Positions 24,281 through 33,137 of a stretch of DNA of 53,235 bases are shown here, piece by piece. Each line of letters starts with the position of its first letter. Position 1 is the first letter of the stretch. This DNA is from a virus. The translations under genes and the position numbers were made by a program. A model generated the notes under the pieces. It did no database searches and was not told where the DNA came from. It was given only the letters and a program-made list of their open reading frames with translations. The stretch is taken from positions 1 to 53,235 of the IMG/VR virus record IMGVR_UViG_3300025083_000044; one strand, 5' to 3'.

Positions 24281-26406
24281 CTAGTCTGCTATCCTTTAGT
24301 GTATATGGACAATACACTTATGAATCAGGACAAGACTTATATCACCTGCAAACAAACGCAAACAGCTTTGAAGGCGAGTTAGCTTACGAGGTAGTAGATG
24401 ATGGCATTTCTCCCGCAATTGATCTTTCTTTTAATTTTACTTTTTATGGCTCTACATTCAGCCAAGCGAGGATGGCTACTAATGGATGTCTCCATTTTGG
24501 CGCTAGTGGTAGCTACTGTAACGATTACACTCCTGACCCTATTAACGGACAGCACACCTACACTATATATGCTTTTTGGACTGACTTAATTAGGGATAAC
24601 AATTCTCGTATGAAGTCTTGGGGAGACTCAAGCAAAATGATATTTGGTTGGTATGATCTTAGAGAGTACAACAGAAGCAATACAGACAACAGCTTTGAGA
24701 TTATACTTTGGAACAACAACTCGTTTGATCTTCGTTATGGCCATCTAGATATTATTAATCATGATGTATTGATAGGAGAGGTAGGATCTAAAAAAGAAGA
24801 CTCATACACTTATTACTATCATGATGAATGCAGCACAGGTACAACCAACTCATCCTCTTGCGTCAATAAAAATTGGAATGCAACATCTATCAATACCACG
24901 CTAGAAAATGGTGGATCTTTATATGGCGCAGGTAGTGGCAACGGTATTGATTGCAGCAATCCTTTAAATGATTCTAGTTGTAGTGGTTATGCAGATGCTT
25001 TATTAACCCAACAATGTAATATAAGCTCTCTTTATAGTGAGTCATGTCCTAACTATTGGGACGCATACGATGACCAGCAATGTGATTTAGATCCTCAGTA
25101 TGGCCCTTTCTGCCCTGGATACAGACAACAAGAAGATGTAGGTTACTTTCAAGAAGATCAATTTGATTACGGTTATGAAGAAGAAGAGCAGTTTGGTTAT
25201 GAAGAAGAGCCTATATTTGAAGAGTTTGTATTTGAGTTTGATGAGCAGAACTTTGATGAACAAGAGTTTATGTTTGAAGAAGAAATAATCTTTGAAGAAA
25301 TGTTTCGTCAAGATGAGTTTGTAGATCCGTTTCCCTTAATACCAGATTTTGAAATGCCGCGTGAAGAAATATTTATCCCTGTAGAAGATTTAATTATTGA
25401 AGAGTTTATTTTTCAAGAAACATTTTTAGTAGAAGATTTTAGAGAGCCTGAAACTTTTATTGAACTAGAGACTATCGAAGAATTAGAAGAATGGTTTGAA
25501 GAAGAAACCAGAAGAGAAGAAGAGATTGCAGTATTAGAAGACCCAGAGGAAGAGTTTATAGAAGAAATTTTTGAAGAAGAAGCCGTTGAGGAGGTTTTTG
25601 AAGCTATAGAAGAAAGATTGGCTGAAGCTGAAATAGAAGAAGAAAGAATAGAAAGAGAAGAGACTATAGAAGAAGATGTATTTGAAGAAGAGTTCCAAGT
25701 TGCTGAAAGAGAAAATGTAAAAGGTGAAAGCTCAATTAGCAGAGAGGTTGCTCTTAGGGTGGTTGCATCTACAATAAGAACCGCAAATCAGAGTGTTAGC
25801 GGTACTAACGCTGGCAATTCTATACATGCTACAGGCAATAGCGTAGCTGCTGGAAATGCCGTAAGTAACTCATCTACCGCTGGTTTTAGTACCAGTAGTT
25901 CACCTAGCATGTCAGATCAGTTTGCATCATCTACAGCTCAAACCAATCAAGTTCTTGATATGAGCAGTATGTCTATATCAAATTCTTCTTTTGGTTCAAC
26001 AGCAGAAACAGAAACGGTAACAGCAGAGGTAGCAGTTGCTAACGTAACAACAGAAAAAACGCAAGATCAGATAGATACGTCTATTGCATCTGTTGATTCT
26101 GATTCAGAAACTACCGTTGAAAATATTATTGCTCAAAACCTACAAACAGCTCAAGAGCAAGTTGCGGCCCAACAAGAAGAAACTGGAGAATATGGCTCAG
26201 AAAACGCTATTATAGAGGTTATGGGCTTTTTGCCAGGTTTTAATAGTTACAGAGCAGTAAACATACCCGAAAAAGAATTTTGGTATGAACCAAAAAGCAT
26301 TTATACTAATAGCAACCTTTCAGATAATACTGCGGCTTTTTATGGGCTAGCAGGACAGAGTATAAAAACTTTGACTGAATTAAAACAAATGCAGCCAACT
26401 CTTTAG
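24250..26406 (+). CDS. Exported NIDO-like, Cys-repeat, Glu/Phe-rich protein, 718 aa
   Basis: A clear signal peptide lies at residues 1-20 (basic start, hydrophobic core, ending VYG). Residues 40-170 resemble an extracellular nidogen (NIDO) domain: FNFTFYGSTFSQARMATNG, TIYAFWTDL, FGWYDLREY and FEIILWNNNSFDLRYG. Three repeats of about 21 residues each have a Cys pair (235/244, 256/266, 278/288). Residues 300-495 are dominated by Glu and Phe, a highly charged acidic region. A Ser/Thr/Asn-rich part and a final domain follow. It could be secreted, cell-surface or virion-associated. It overlaps the previous gene by 31 bases. Confidence 0.72.
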   Translation: MPKRILCYAVASLLSFSVYGQYTYESGQDLYHLQTNANSFEGELAYEVVDDGISPAIDLSFNFTFYGSTFSQARMATNGCLHFGASGSYCNDYTPDPINGQHTYTIYAFWTDLIRDNNSRMKSWGDSSKMIFGWYDLREYNRSNTDNSFEIILWNNNSFDLRYGHLDIINHDVLIGEVGSKKEDSYTYYYHDECSTGTTNSSSCVNKNWNATSINTTLENGGSLYGAGSGNGIDCSNPLNDSSCSGYADALLTQQCNISSLYSESCPNYWDAYDDQQCDLDPQYGPFCPGYRQQEDVGYFQEDQFDYGYEEEEQFGYEEEPIFEEFVFEFDEQNFDEQEFMFEEEIIFEEMFRQDEFVDPFPLIPDFEMPREEIFIPVEDLIIEEFIFQETFLVEDFREPETFIELETIEELEEWFEEETRREEEIAVLEDPEEEFIEEIFEEEAVEEVFEAIEERLAEAEIEEERIEREETIEEDVFEEEFQVAERENVKGESSISREVALRVVASTIRTANQSVSGTNAGNSIHATGNSVAAGNAVSNSSTAGFSTSSSPSMSDQFASSTAQTNQVLDMSSMSISNSSFGSTAETETVTAEVAVANVTTEKTQDQIDTSIASVDSDSETTVENIIAQNLQTAQEQVAAQQEETGEYGSENAIIEVMGFLPGFNSYRAVNIPEKEFWYEPKSIYTNSNLSDNTAAFYGLAGQSIKTLTELKQMQPTL

Positions 26407-26415
26407 GAGGTTTAA

Positions 26416-26769
26416 ATGAATTGGTTTGAAAATAAAACAACGCAACTCATAGCTCTTGTTGGTATTGTTACAACACTTGCTGGCTTTGGCTATCAAGGCG
26501 CTCAGTATGTTAACAGATTAGATAACCTAGAAGCTCAAATAGGCGGTATAGGTGATACCGAACAAAAACAAAAAGTTATTGAGGAAAGATTTGCAGGTAT
26601 AGAAAAGTCTGTACAGTATTTAGAAAAACAAATAGACGGCATTTCTGTTCCAGATGTTACTGAAATAAAAACAGATATAGCTACAATTAAAGCTGACATT
26701 CAATCTTTAAACAAAGAAGTAGATAAGATAGAAGCAAAGATGAATGATAAAAATCCATTAGCGGGGTAA
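26416..26769 (+). CDS. Membrane-anchored coiled-coil protein, 117 aa
   Basis: A strong AGGAGG ribosome site precedes the ATG. Residues 9-27 (TQLIALVGIVTTLAGFGYQ) are a hydrophobic helix and residues 30-112 a coiled coil with heptad-like Ile/Leu/Val spacing. Placement before holin and lysozyme suggests a lysis accessory (spanin-like) role, but it lacks a lipobox partner that I can see. A structural role is also possible. Confidence 0.65.
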   Translation: MNWFENKTTQLIALVGIVTTLAGFGYQGAQYVNRLDNLEAQIGGIGDTEQKQKVIEERFAGIEKSVQYLEKQIDGISVPDVTEIKTDIATIKADIQSLNKEVDKIEAKMNDKNPLAG

Positions 26770-26771
26770 TT

Positions 26772-27260
26772 ATGAAATTTGGTTTAATTAAAAATGTAGT
26801 AGGAGCGCTTGCTCCAACTTTAGGATCTGCATTAGGCGGGCCGTTAGGTGGCCAAGCAGCGTCCGTTATTGCTGGTGTACTTGGCTGTCAATCAGATCCA
26901 AAGTCTATTAATAAAGCTATACAAGAGGCTACTCCAGAACAAATGTTAGAGCTTAAAAAAGCTGAACAAGGTTTTGAGCTTCAGATGAAAGAGCTAGATG
27001 TAGATATATTTAAATTAGAAACAGTAGAAAAACAAGACGCTAGAAAAACTTTTAACAAAGATTGGACAGCTAGAATTATGGGTATTGCTGTTGTTGGTGG
27101 ATTTATGGGCTATATATTTTTAGTAACTTTACAACCGCCAGAGCAAAATTCTGAAGCTTTAATTAATTTAGTGTTAGGATATTTAGGTGGGTTGGCATCA
27201 GCAGTTATATCGTTTTACTTTGGAGCATCCAATACGGGTGATAAAAAAGATGGCGAATAG
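26772..27260 (+). CDS. Holin, GTA 3TM-type
   Basis: It is predicted to form lesions in the inner membrane and allow lysozyme to escape. The 162 residues have an N-terminal Gly/Ala-rich hydrophobic part (about 8-38) and the conserved-looking central EATPEQMLELKKAEQGFELQMKELDVDIFKLE (about 52-83). Two clear membrane helices follow, at 102-120 and 130-150. This matches the holin-of-3TMs family first seen in gene transfer agents (PF11351). The adjacent lysozyme gene supports it. Confidence 0.82.
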   Translation: MKFGLIKNVVGALAPTLGSALGGPLGGQAASVIAGVLGCQSDPKSINKAIQEATPEQMLELKKAEQGFELQMKELDVDIFKLETVEKQDARKTFNKDWTARIMGIAVVGGFMGYIFLVTLQPPEQNSEALINLVLGYLGGLASAVISFYFGASNTGDKKDGE

Positions 27261-27465
27261 AACTACAGTTCAATCTGTTGCATCAGACTTAAAATCGCAC
27301 GAAGCGAAATGTGAGGAAAGATGGAAAACCATATTCAAAGAAACAGCAGAGATAAAGCAAGAAATGAACGATTTAAACAAAACCCTAAGAATAGCAATGT
27401 TTGGGACTTTTGGTTTTATAGGAACTTTATTCATCGCTTTTGTAACAATCGTATTTGGAAACTAA
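27250..27465 (+). CDS. Small C-terminal-anchored membrane protein, 71 aa (lysis accessory)
   Basis: The ATG at 27250 overlaps the holin stop. An upstream in-frame start inside the holin gene is unlikely. Residues 1-46 are charged and coiled coil (EIKQEMNDLNKTLR) and 48-70 a hydrophobic C-terminal helix. It sits exactly between holin and lysozyme, so it may be an antiholin- or spanin-like lysis partner. The overlap with the lysozyme start (TAATG) indicates coupling. Confidence 0.7.
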   Translation: MANRTTVQSVASDLKSHEAKCEERWKTIFKETAEIKQEMNDLNKTLRIAMFGTFGFIGTLFIAFVTIVFGN

Positions 27466-27911
27466 TGCACACTTCAGACAAAGGCTTTGAGCTTATAAAA
27501 AAATTTGAAGGCTGTGAGCTTGAGGCTTACCAATGTGCTGCAGGTGTTTGGACTATAGGATATGGCCATACTAAAGATGTACAAGAAGGTGATAAGTGGA
27601 CCGAAGAAAAAGCAGACTTTATGTTATGGCGTGAGCTTGATGATGAGTATGAACATTATGTTAACTCATTGGTAACTGCCCCAATGAATCAATCCCAATT
27701 TGATTCTTTGGTTTCTTGGACATACAACTTAGGACCAAATAATTTAAAAAAATCTAGCATGCTTAGAGTTTTAAATGAGGGTAAATACGACGAAGTTCCC
27801 GCGCAAATGAAAAGATGGAATAAGGCAAAAGGCAAAGTTTTAGCTGGTCTTACAAGAAGAAGAGAAGCTGAGGCTTTGATGTTTGAGGGTAAAAGCTGGG
27901 AACACATATAA
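27465..27911 (+). CDS. Endolysin: phage lysozyme (GH24 muramidase)
   Basis: It hydrolyses the glycan backbone of peptidoglycan. The 148 residues show the family core FELIKKFEGCELEAY (Glu15 catalytic), then GVWTIGYGHT (Thr30, His35) and the C-terminal LTRRREAEALMF. The position normally held by the second catalytic Asp (T4 Asp20) appears as Cys24 in QCAAGVW, as in some lambdoid-type lysozymes. The ATG at 27465 is the proper start. No signal peptide is present, so export depends on the holin. Confidence 0.9.
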   Translation: MHTSDKGFELIKKFEGCELEAYQCAAGVWTIGYGHTKDVQEGDKWTEEKADFMLWRELDDEYEHYVNSLVTAPMNQSQFDSLVSWTYNLGPNNLKKSSMLRVLNEGKYDEVPAQMKRWNKAKGKVLAGLTRRREAEALMFEGKSWEHI

Positions 27912-27912
27912 A

Positions 27913-29790
27913 ATGGGTTTACAAAAAACATTATTCAAACCAGGGATAAACAGAGAGGGAACTGATTATAGTAACGAAGGCGGTTGGTTTGATATTAATC
28001 TTGTAAGATTTAGAAAGGGCTTACCAGAAAAATTTGGCGGTTGGGCAAAAAACAATTTAAATATTTTTTTAGGAACTTGTAGAGCTTTGCATTCTTGGGT
28101 TTCTTTAGGCGGAACAAAATTTTTAGGATTAGGAACAACATTTAAATACTATATAGAAGAAGGATCTACATTTAATGATATTACCCCAATAAGATCTACG
28201 ACTAGCGCTGGAGATGTTACCTTTTCTGCTTCTAATGGCGATGCGACAATTACTGTTGCTGATACAGCCCATGGAGCAGTTGCCAATGATTTCGTAACTT
28301 TTTCTGGAGCAGCGTCTCTTGGCGGCAATATTACTGCTACCGTACTTAATCAAGAATACCAAATAGCGACAATCGTAAATGCTAACTCTTATACAATAGA
28401 AGCCAAGAATACTAGCGGAGCTACTGTAACAGCTAGCGCAAGTGACAGCGGTAACGGAGGTGGTTCTACGGTTGGAACTTATCAAATAAATGTAGGTCTT
28501 GATGTTTATGTTCCTGGAACTGGGTGGGGGTTAAATGGTTGGGGCGAAGGAACTTTTGGTTCTGTTACTGCTTTATCTGTTACCAACCAGTTAAGACTCT
28601 GGACTCATGATAACTTTGGCGAAAACTTAATTATAAATGTTAGGGGTGGCGGCATTTATCAATGGACTGAGAACAATGGGGTTACAACAAGAGCTGTTGA
28701 TATGTCTGGAATAGCTGGCGCTAATTTAGTGCCTACAGTTGGTTTACAAGTTATTACTTCAGAAATTGACAGACATTTAATTGTTTTAGGCGCTGATCCA
28801 ATTAATGATGCAGGTTCAGCTAGAACAGGAACAGTTGATCCTATGTTAATTGCTTTTAGCGATCAAGAAAACAATTTAGACTTTGAACCAACAATTACCA
28901 ATACTGCTGGGTCTTTAAGATTATCTTCTGGCTCTTCAATTATTGGGGCTGTTAAATCAAGACAAGAGGTATTGGTTTGGACTGATACTGCTTTATACAG
29001 CATGCAGTTTGTTGGACCGCCGTTTACATTTTCAGTTAACTTAATTAACGAGGGTACTGGCTTGGTAGGGCCAAAAGCTGCAACAACAGCTACTTCTGCT
29101 GTTTACTGGATGGGCTACAACAACTTTTACGCTTATAACGGTAGCGTACAAACTTTGCCTTGCAGCGTTCATAATTACGTATTCAACGATATTAACCTTA
29201 CGCAATCTTTTAAAGTTAACGCTTTTACAATTGCTGATAAAAATGAAGTGGGTTGGTTCTACTGCTCTGCTTCAAGCAACGAAATAGACAGATATATTAT
29301 TTATAATTATGCAGAACAAACTTGGGTGTATGGTCAACTTAGCAGAACGGCTTGGCTAGACGCTGGTATAGAGAACTATCCTAGAGCTGTAAGTAGTGGT
29401 TATCTGTATCAACAAGAACTAGGCTTTGACGATGATGGCTCGCCGATGACAAATGTGTTTATTGAAAGCTCTGACTTTGATATAGGTGATGGCGAACAGT
29501 TTACTTTTATTAGAAGAATCATACCCGACTTTAAATTTATTCAAAATGACAACGAGAATGGCTCAGTCAATATTGTTGTTAAAACAAGAAACTTTCCTGG
29601 AGATTCTTTAACAACCAACTCTACCAGCGCTATACAAGCCAGCACTCAGCAAGCTTACGTTAGAGGCCGAGCAAGACAAATGGTTCTTAGGTTTGAATCA
29701 AATGATGACGCTGAAAACAACGGTAATTTAGGAATTGGCTGGAGACTCGGCGCAACAAGAATAGATATCAGAACTGACGGAAGGAGATGA
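27913..29790 (+). CDS. Large tail structural protein, 625 aa
   Basis: The start is ATG at 27913, one base after the lysozyme stop. The product is beta-rich. It has TLFKPGINREGTDYSNEGGWFDINLVRFRKGLPEKFGGW at the head, repeated Gly/Thr/Ala strands (about residues 95-190), then propeller-like strands with Trp/Tyr (LRLWTHDNFGENLIINVRGGG, IYQWTENNG). A C-terminal RIDIRTDGRR ends it. I suspect a tail-tube or tail-hub protein analogous to P22 gp10 or T7 gp12, but the assignment is by size and position only. Confidence 0.6.
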   Translation: MGLQKTLFKPGINREGTDYSNEGGWFDINLVRFRKGLPEKFGGWAKNNLNIFLGTCRALHSWVSLGGTKFLGLGTTFKYYIEEGSTFNDITPIRSTTSAGDVTFSASNGDATITVADTAHGAVANDFVTFSGAASLGGNITATVLNQEYQIATIVNANSYTIEAKNTSGATVTASASDSGNGGGSTVGTYQINVGLDVYVPGTGWGLNGWGEGTFGSVTALSVTNQLRLWTHDNFGENLIINVRGGGIYQWTENNGVTTRAVDMSGIAGANLVPTVGLQVITSEIDRHLIVLGADPINDAGSARTGTVDPMLIAFSDQENNLDFEPTITNTAGSLRLSSGSSIIGAVKSRQEVLVWTDTALYSMQFVGPPFTFSVNLINEGTGLVGPKAATTATSAVYWMGYNNFYAYNGSVQTLPCSVHNYVFNDINLTQSFKVNAFTIADKNEVGWFYCSASSNEIDRYIIYNYAEQTWVYGQLSRTAWLDAGIENYPRAVSSGYLYQQELGFDDDGSPMTNVFIESSDFDIGDGEQFTFIRRIIPDFKFIQNDNENGSVNIVVKTRNFPGDSLTTNSTSAIQASTQQAYVRGRARQMVLRFESNDDAENNGNLGIGWRLGATRIDIRTDGRR

Positions 29791-30116
29791 GCAAGCTACT
29801 TCCAACTCAGCTCCCGCAAGCGCAAGGAGAGGGCGTTACTTCTTCTACTTTTAATAGACTTATAAGAATTTTAGAGATAAACTTAGGAGCAGTAGACCCT
29901 GATAATACTTTGCAATTATCAACTACTCAACGTGATAAGTTAAATTTTAATCTTGGCACGCTAATCTTTAATACAACAACCCAAGTGTTGCAAGTATTTA
30001 ACGGGACTGAGTTTATTGATTTAATGAATGAACCCAATCCTCAAGGATACGAAGCCCAAGGTTTACTGGGTAGTATTTCGGTAAAAACAAACGGAAATAT
30101 TACAATAACCTTGTAA
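29787..30116 (+). CDS. Hypothetical tail-module protein, 109 aa
   Basis: Overlaps the tail gene stop (ATGA). It has a compact polar N-terminal helix (STFNRLIRILEINLGAVDPDNTLQLSTTQRDKLNF) and a short C-terminal strand segment LGTLIFNTTTQVLQVFNGTEF. The latter is similar in style to the small C-terminal repeat of phage fibre or base proteins. The role is unknown. Confidence 0.62.
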   Translation: MSKLLPTQLPQAQGEGVTSSTFNRLIRILEINLGAVDPDNTLQLSTTQRDKLNFNLGTLIFNTTTQVLQVFNGTEFIDLMNEPNPQGYEAQGLLGSISVKTNGNITITL

Positions 30117-30132
30117 AATGATAATATAACAT

Positions 30133-31557
30133 ATGGAACAAGGTATGCTAAACAACGGACAGAGAAAGCAACTAGAAGGAATTGCAGCTTTAGGCAGAAA
30201 CGAAGATACTTATTTGGCTCACGTGGCGCCAGATGAGATGATCGTCCCAGCTCAAGCTTTACGCGATAACCCACTTTTAAAACAAGCAATTCAAAAATCT
30301 ATTTCTAAGTATGGGATTGATCCTAATCAATTCTTAGTTGGAAATGGCAGTATGGATTTAAACCCTTTAACGGGTCTACCAGAGTTTGGATTTTTATCTA
30401 AAATTTGGAAAAAAGCTAAAAAGATAGTTAAAAAAGTTGCTCCTGTAGCGGTTAATTTTATTCCTGGCGTTGGCCCTTTAGCTAAAGCAGCCTTAACAAC
30501 AGTTGCTGGTAAAGCTTCGGGTTTATCAACCAAAGAAGCTTTGTTAGGTGGCGCTTTAAGTTACGGAGGTAGCAAGCTATTTGGAGGAACTCCAGGTACA
30601 GCTACTTCAAAAGGCGGTAGTCTTTTTACAGGTGGTGGCGCTGACGGTATAGGCAGATTTGGTAAAGTGGGAGATTTTTTCGGCAACGTAAGAAAAGGTA
30701 TTGGCAGTCTGTTTGGCGGACCTCAAGTTCCAGAAGGATTACAAATGGGTGCAGACGGCATGTATGTAGATGCCGCTGGAAACACTTACGATTATCAACA
30801 GTTAGTTGATATGGGCGTGATGGATCGATCTGGAAATATAATTAATACGCCTCAAGCTGATTTAAGCAACAGAGGTGGATTTTTAGATACAGTTAAAAAT
30901 GTAATTCGACCAGACCAACCAGGTCAAAGTCAGTTAGGTCTTATTGAAGATATGATTAAAGGAAAGACTTCAGATCCTGTAAGAGCAGGTGGAGGATTTT
31001 TAGGCGGCTCTCCAGGTCAAGGCGGGGGCGGTAACGCTTTTAGCGGACTGATGGGCGGATTAACAAGTCCGATGGGTCTAGCTGGATTAACAGGACTAGC
31101 AGCATATATGGCGGCCAAGAAAGAAGAGGGTGGCTTGTCAGAAACTCCTAAAGTAACGATGGATCAACTGGGTAGATACCAAATGGCTCAAAACTTAGGA
31201 ACAGGCGGTAGTAGAGCAGACTTCGGTTTAGCTCCTGCACCTGTAGCTTTAGAGTTTGCTAACGGCGGTGAGGCTAGACAATATTTTAATCAAGGCGGTT
31301 TAGCAACGATGATTGGTGAACTAGATATGAGAGACGGCGGTGAATCTGCTGGACCAGGTACTGGAACTTCAGATGATATACCAGCGATGTTAAGTGATGG
31401 TGAATTTGTAATGACTGCCAAAGCTACACGCGGAGCTGGAGCATTTGACGTTAACAAAACCAAATCTGGTATCGAGCTTATTAAAGGTGGCAGCGCTTCA
31501 CGTGAAGAAGGCGTAAAAAATATGCGCGAGTTAATGAATATTTTTGAGGCAATATAA
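30133..31557 (+). CDS. Putative internal virion/ejection protein 1, 474 aa
   Basis: It starts MEQGMLNNGQRKQLEGIAALGRNEDTYL and includes AHVAPDEMIVPAQAL. A strongly cationic-hydrophobic segment follows (KIWKKAKKIVKKVAPVAVNFIPGVGPLAKAAL, about residues 90-121), typical of membrane-penetrating ejection proteins. The middle is Gly-rich. The C-terminal GTGTSDDIPAMLSDGEFVMTAKA (about 413-435) is a motif I associate with marine phage virion proteins. Its stop overlaps the next start by one base. It may be ejected with DNA into the host. Confidence 0.62.
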   Translation: MEQGMLNNGQRKQLEGIAALGRNEDTYLAHVAPDEMIVPAQALRDNPLLKQAIQKSISKYGIDPNQFLVGNGSMDLNPLTGLPEFGFLSKIWKKAKKIVKKVAPVAVNFIPGVGPLAKAALTTVAGKASGLSTKEALLGGALSYGGSKLFGGTPGTATSKGGSLFTGGGADGIGRFGKVGDFFGNVRKGIGSLFGGPQVPEGLQMGADGMYVDAAGNTYDYQQLVDMGVMDRSGNIINTPQADLSNRGGFLDTVKNVIRPDQPGQSQLGLIEDMIKGKTSDPVRAGGGFLGGSPGQGGGGNAFSGLMGGLTSPMGLAGLTGLAAYMAAKKEEGGLSETPKVTMDQLGRYQMAQNLGTGGSRADFGLAPAPVALEFANGGEARQYFNQGGLATMIGELDMRDGGESAGPGTGTSDDIPAMLSDGEFVMTAKATRGAGAFDVNKTKSGIELIKGGSASREEGVKNMRELMNIFEAI

Positions 31558-33137
31558 TGGCAACGACCGTTGATCCTATTTTATCTGGAATAGACAGAAC
31601 TGAAGTTATTTCAGATCCTGCGTTAAGAGAGCTATATTTTGGCTCTACTGATACGCCAGGTTTAATTAATCAAGCAACAAGAGCCGCTCAAAAAGCTTAT
31701 TTAGATCAACCTGCTATTTTACAAGAAACAGCTGGCTTAACAGCGCAAGAGCAACAAGCAAGACAACTTGCTCAATCTGGTATTGGTTCTTATCAACCAT
31801 TTTTAGATAGACAGAGAGGTTTAATAGAGCAAGGTATATCTGATTTAGGTACGCAAAGAGGTTTGTTAGATGAGTCTTTAGGTGGTTATAGAGCCGCTTA
31901 CGGCATGCAACAACCTTACTTTGGACAAGCTGAAGGACAATTAGGAGCGGGGCTTGGCGGTCTTTTTGGCAGTTTAGGTTTTGGCGGGCCATCAGCTAGA
32001 CAGCTTCTTGGTCAATCTTTACAAGGTTACGATCCAAGAATGGCAGGCCAGTTCTACAATCCATTTGAACAACAAGTTGTTGACCAAACAATTCAAGACG
32101 TTCTAAAAGCTGGAGAAATGCAGGACATCCAACAAAGGGCATCTGATATTTCTCGAGGTGGCGAATCAGCGTTTGGCTCAAGAGCTAGGTTAACAGCTCA
32201 AGAAAGACAAGAATCTTTAGGTAGAGGTTTAGGCGACGTATTAAGCAAAATTAGATCTGGCGGATTTAATACTGCTCAAGAAAGAGCATTACAAGAATTA
32301 CAAAATCAAAGATCAGCAGCTCAAAGAGGGGCTCAGCTAGAGGCTGGGTTTGGAGCGCAAGGATCTGAAGCTCAAAGACAATACGCTCAAGATCTACTTG
32401 GTTTAGGTCAAGGCAGATCAGCAGCAGCAAGACAGCTGGCTGGAGATATCTCTGGCGTAGGTACTGGGATTGCTGGAATAGGAGCTAACTTAGCAGGATA
32501 TGGAAGTTCTTTAGGTCAGCTAGGCGAAACTCAACAAAGATTAAGAGGGTTAGACGTTGCTCAGTTAGAAAACTTGGGTGCGACTGAAAGGGGTATTGAA
32601 CAACAAAGATTAAATAATCAGTATGCTCAACAACTTGAACAAAGACAATCTCCATTGTTGGCCGCTCAGTTTGTACAAGGCTTTGCTCCTCAGTATCAAG
32701 CAAGCAAAACTCAAGTGGGTAAAACTTACGGCATGCCTGTTGATCCTTTATCGCAAGGACTAGGAGCGGCGTTAAGTGCATATCAAGCGTTAAAACCGCC
32801 GATGCAGTATCAGCAACCTCAGTACAACCCACCACAATCAAATCAGCCTGCTCAAACTAGCGGAAATAATCAAGCATATTTTAGTCCAGATATTTACAAC
32901 CCGCAGTCTTCTTTATATCAATCTCCAAATATTAATGCCTCGACTCCAGCTGGACAACAACAAATTTTAGCTGGCGGACAATTTGCAGGACAGATGGGTC
33001 CTCCAAACCCAATTAATCTACCTAACACTTTGCCAGCCCAAACATACGGGCCATATGGTATAGGACAAGCTCCAACTTTTAATCCTAATAACCTAGGCGC
33101 TAATCTACCTTACAACCCATTCGGACCAAGAAGCTAA
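31557..33137 (+). CDS. Putative internal virion/ejection protein 2, Gln/Ala/Gly-rich, 526 aa
   Basis: The long helical region (about residues 35-400) has many Gln, Ala and Leu residues (e.g. LTAQEQQARQLAQSGIG and EYR-type repeats) and a Tyr/Asn/Pro/Gln-rich tail (YQQPQYNPPQSNQPAQ). It starts one base inside its neighbour and ends one base before the next. It is probably structural and internal to the capsid. Confidence 0.62.
   Translation: MATTVDPILSGIDRTEVISDPALRELYFGSTDTPGLINQATRAAQKAYLDQPAILQETAGLTAQEQQARQLAQSGIGSYQPFLDRQRGLIEQGISDLGTQRGLLDESLGGYRAAYGMQQPYFGQAEGQLGAGLGGLFGSLGFGGPSARQLLGQSLQGYDPRMAGQFYNPFEQQVVDQTIQDVLKAGEMQDIQQRASDISRGGESAFGSRARLTAQERQESLGRGLGDVLSKIRSGGFNTAQERALQELQNQRSAAQRGAQLEAGFGAQGSEAQRQYAQDLLGLGQGRSAAARQLAGDISGVGTGIAGIGANLAGYGSSLGQLGETQQRLRGLDVAQLENLGATERGIEQQRLNNQYAQQLEQRQSPLLAAQFVQGFAPQYQASKTQVGKTYGMPVDPLSQGLGAALSAYQALKPPMQYQQPQYNPPQSNQPAQTSGNNQAYFSPDIYNPQSSLYQSPNINASTPAGQQQILAGGQFAGQMGPPNPINLPNTLPAQTYGPYGIGQAPTFNPNNLGANLPYNPFGPRS

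Noticed and set aside
24398-24589. Out-of-frame open reading frames inside long genes (also 25087-25311, 35145-35348 and many others)
   Set aside because: They overlap strongly supported genes in another frame and have no starts or conservation signs of their own.
27321-27464. Long N-terminal extension of the lysozyme frame
   Set aside because: The extension lies inside the preceding small membrane protein gene. The ATG at 27465 gives a normal lysozyme length.
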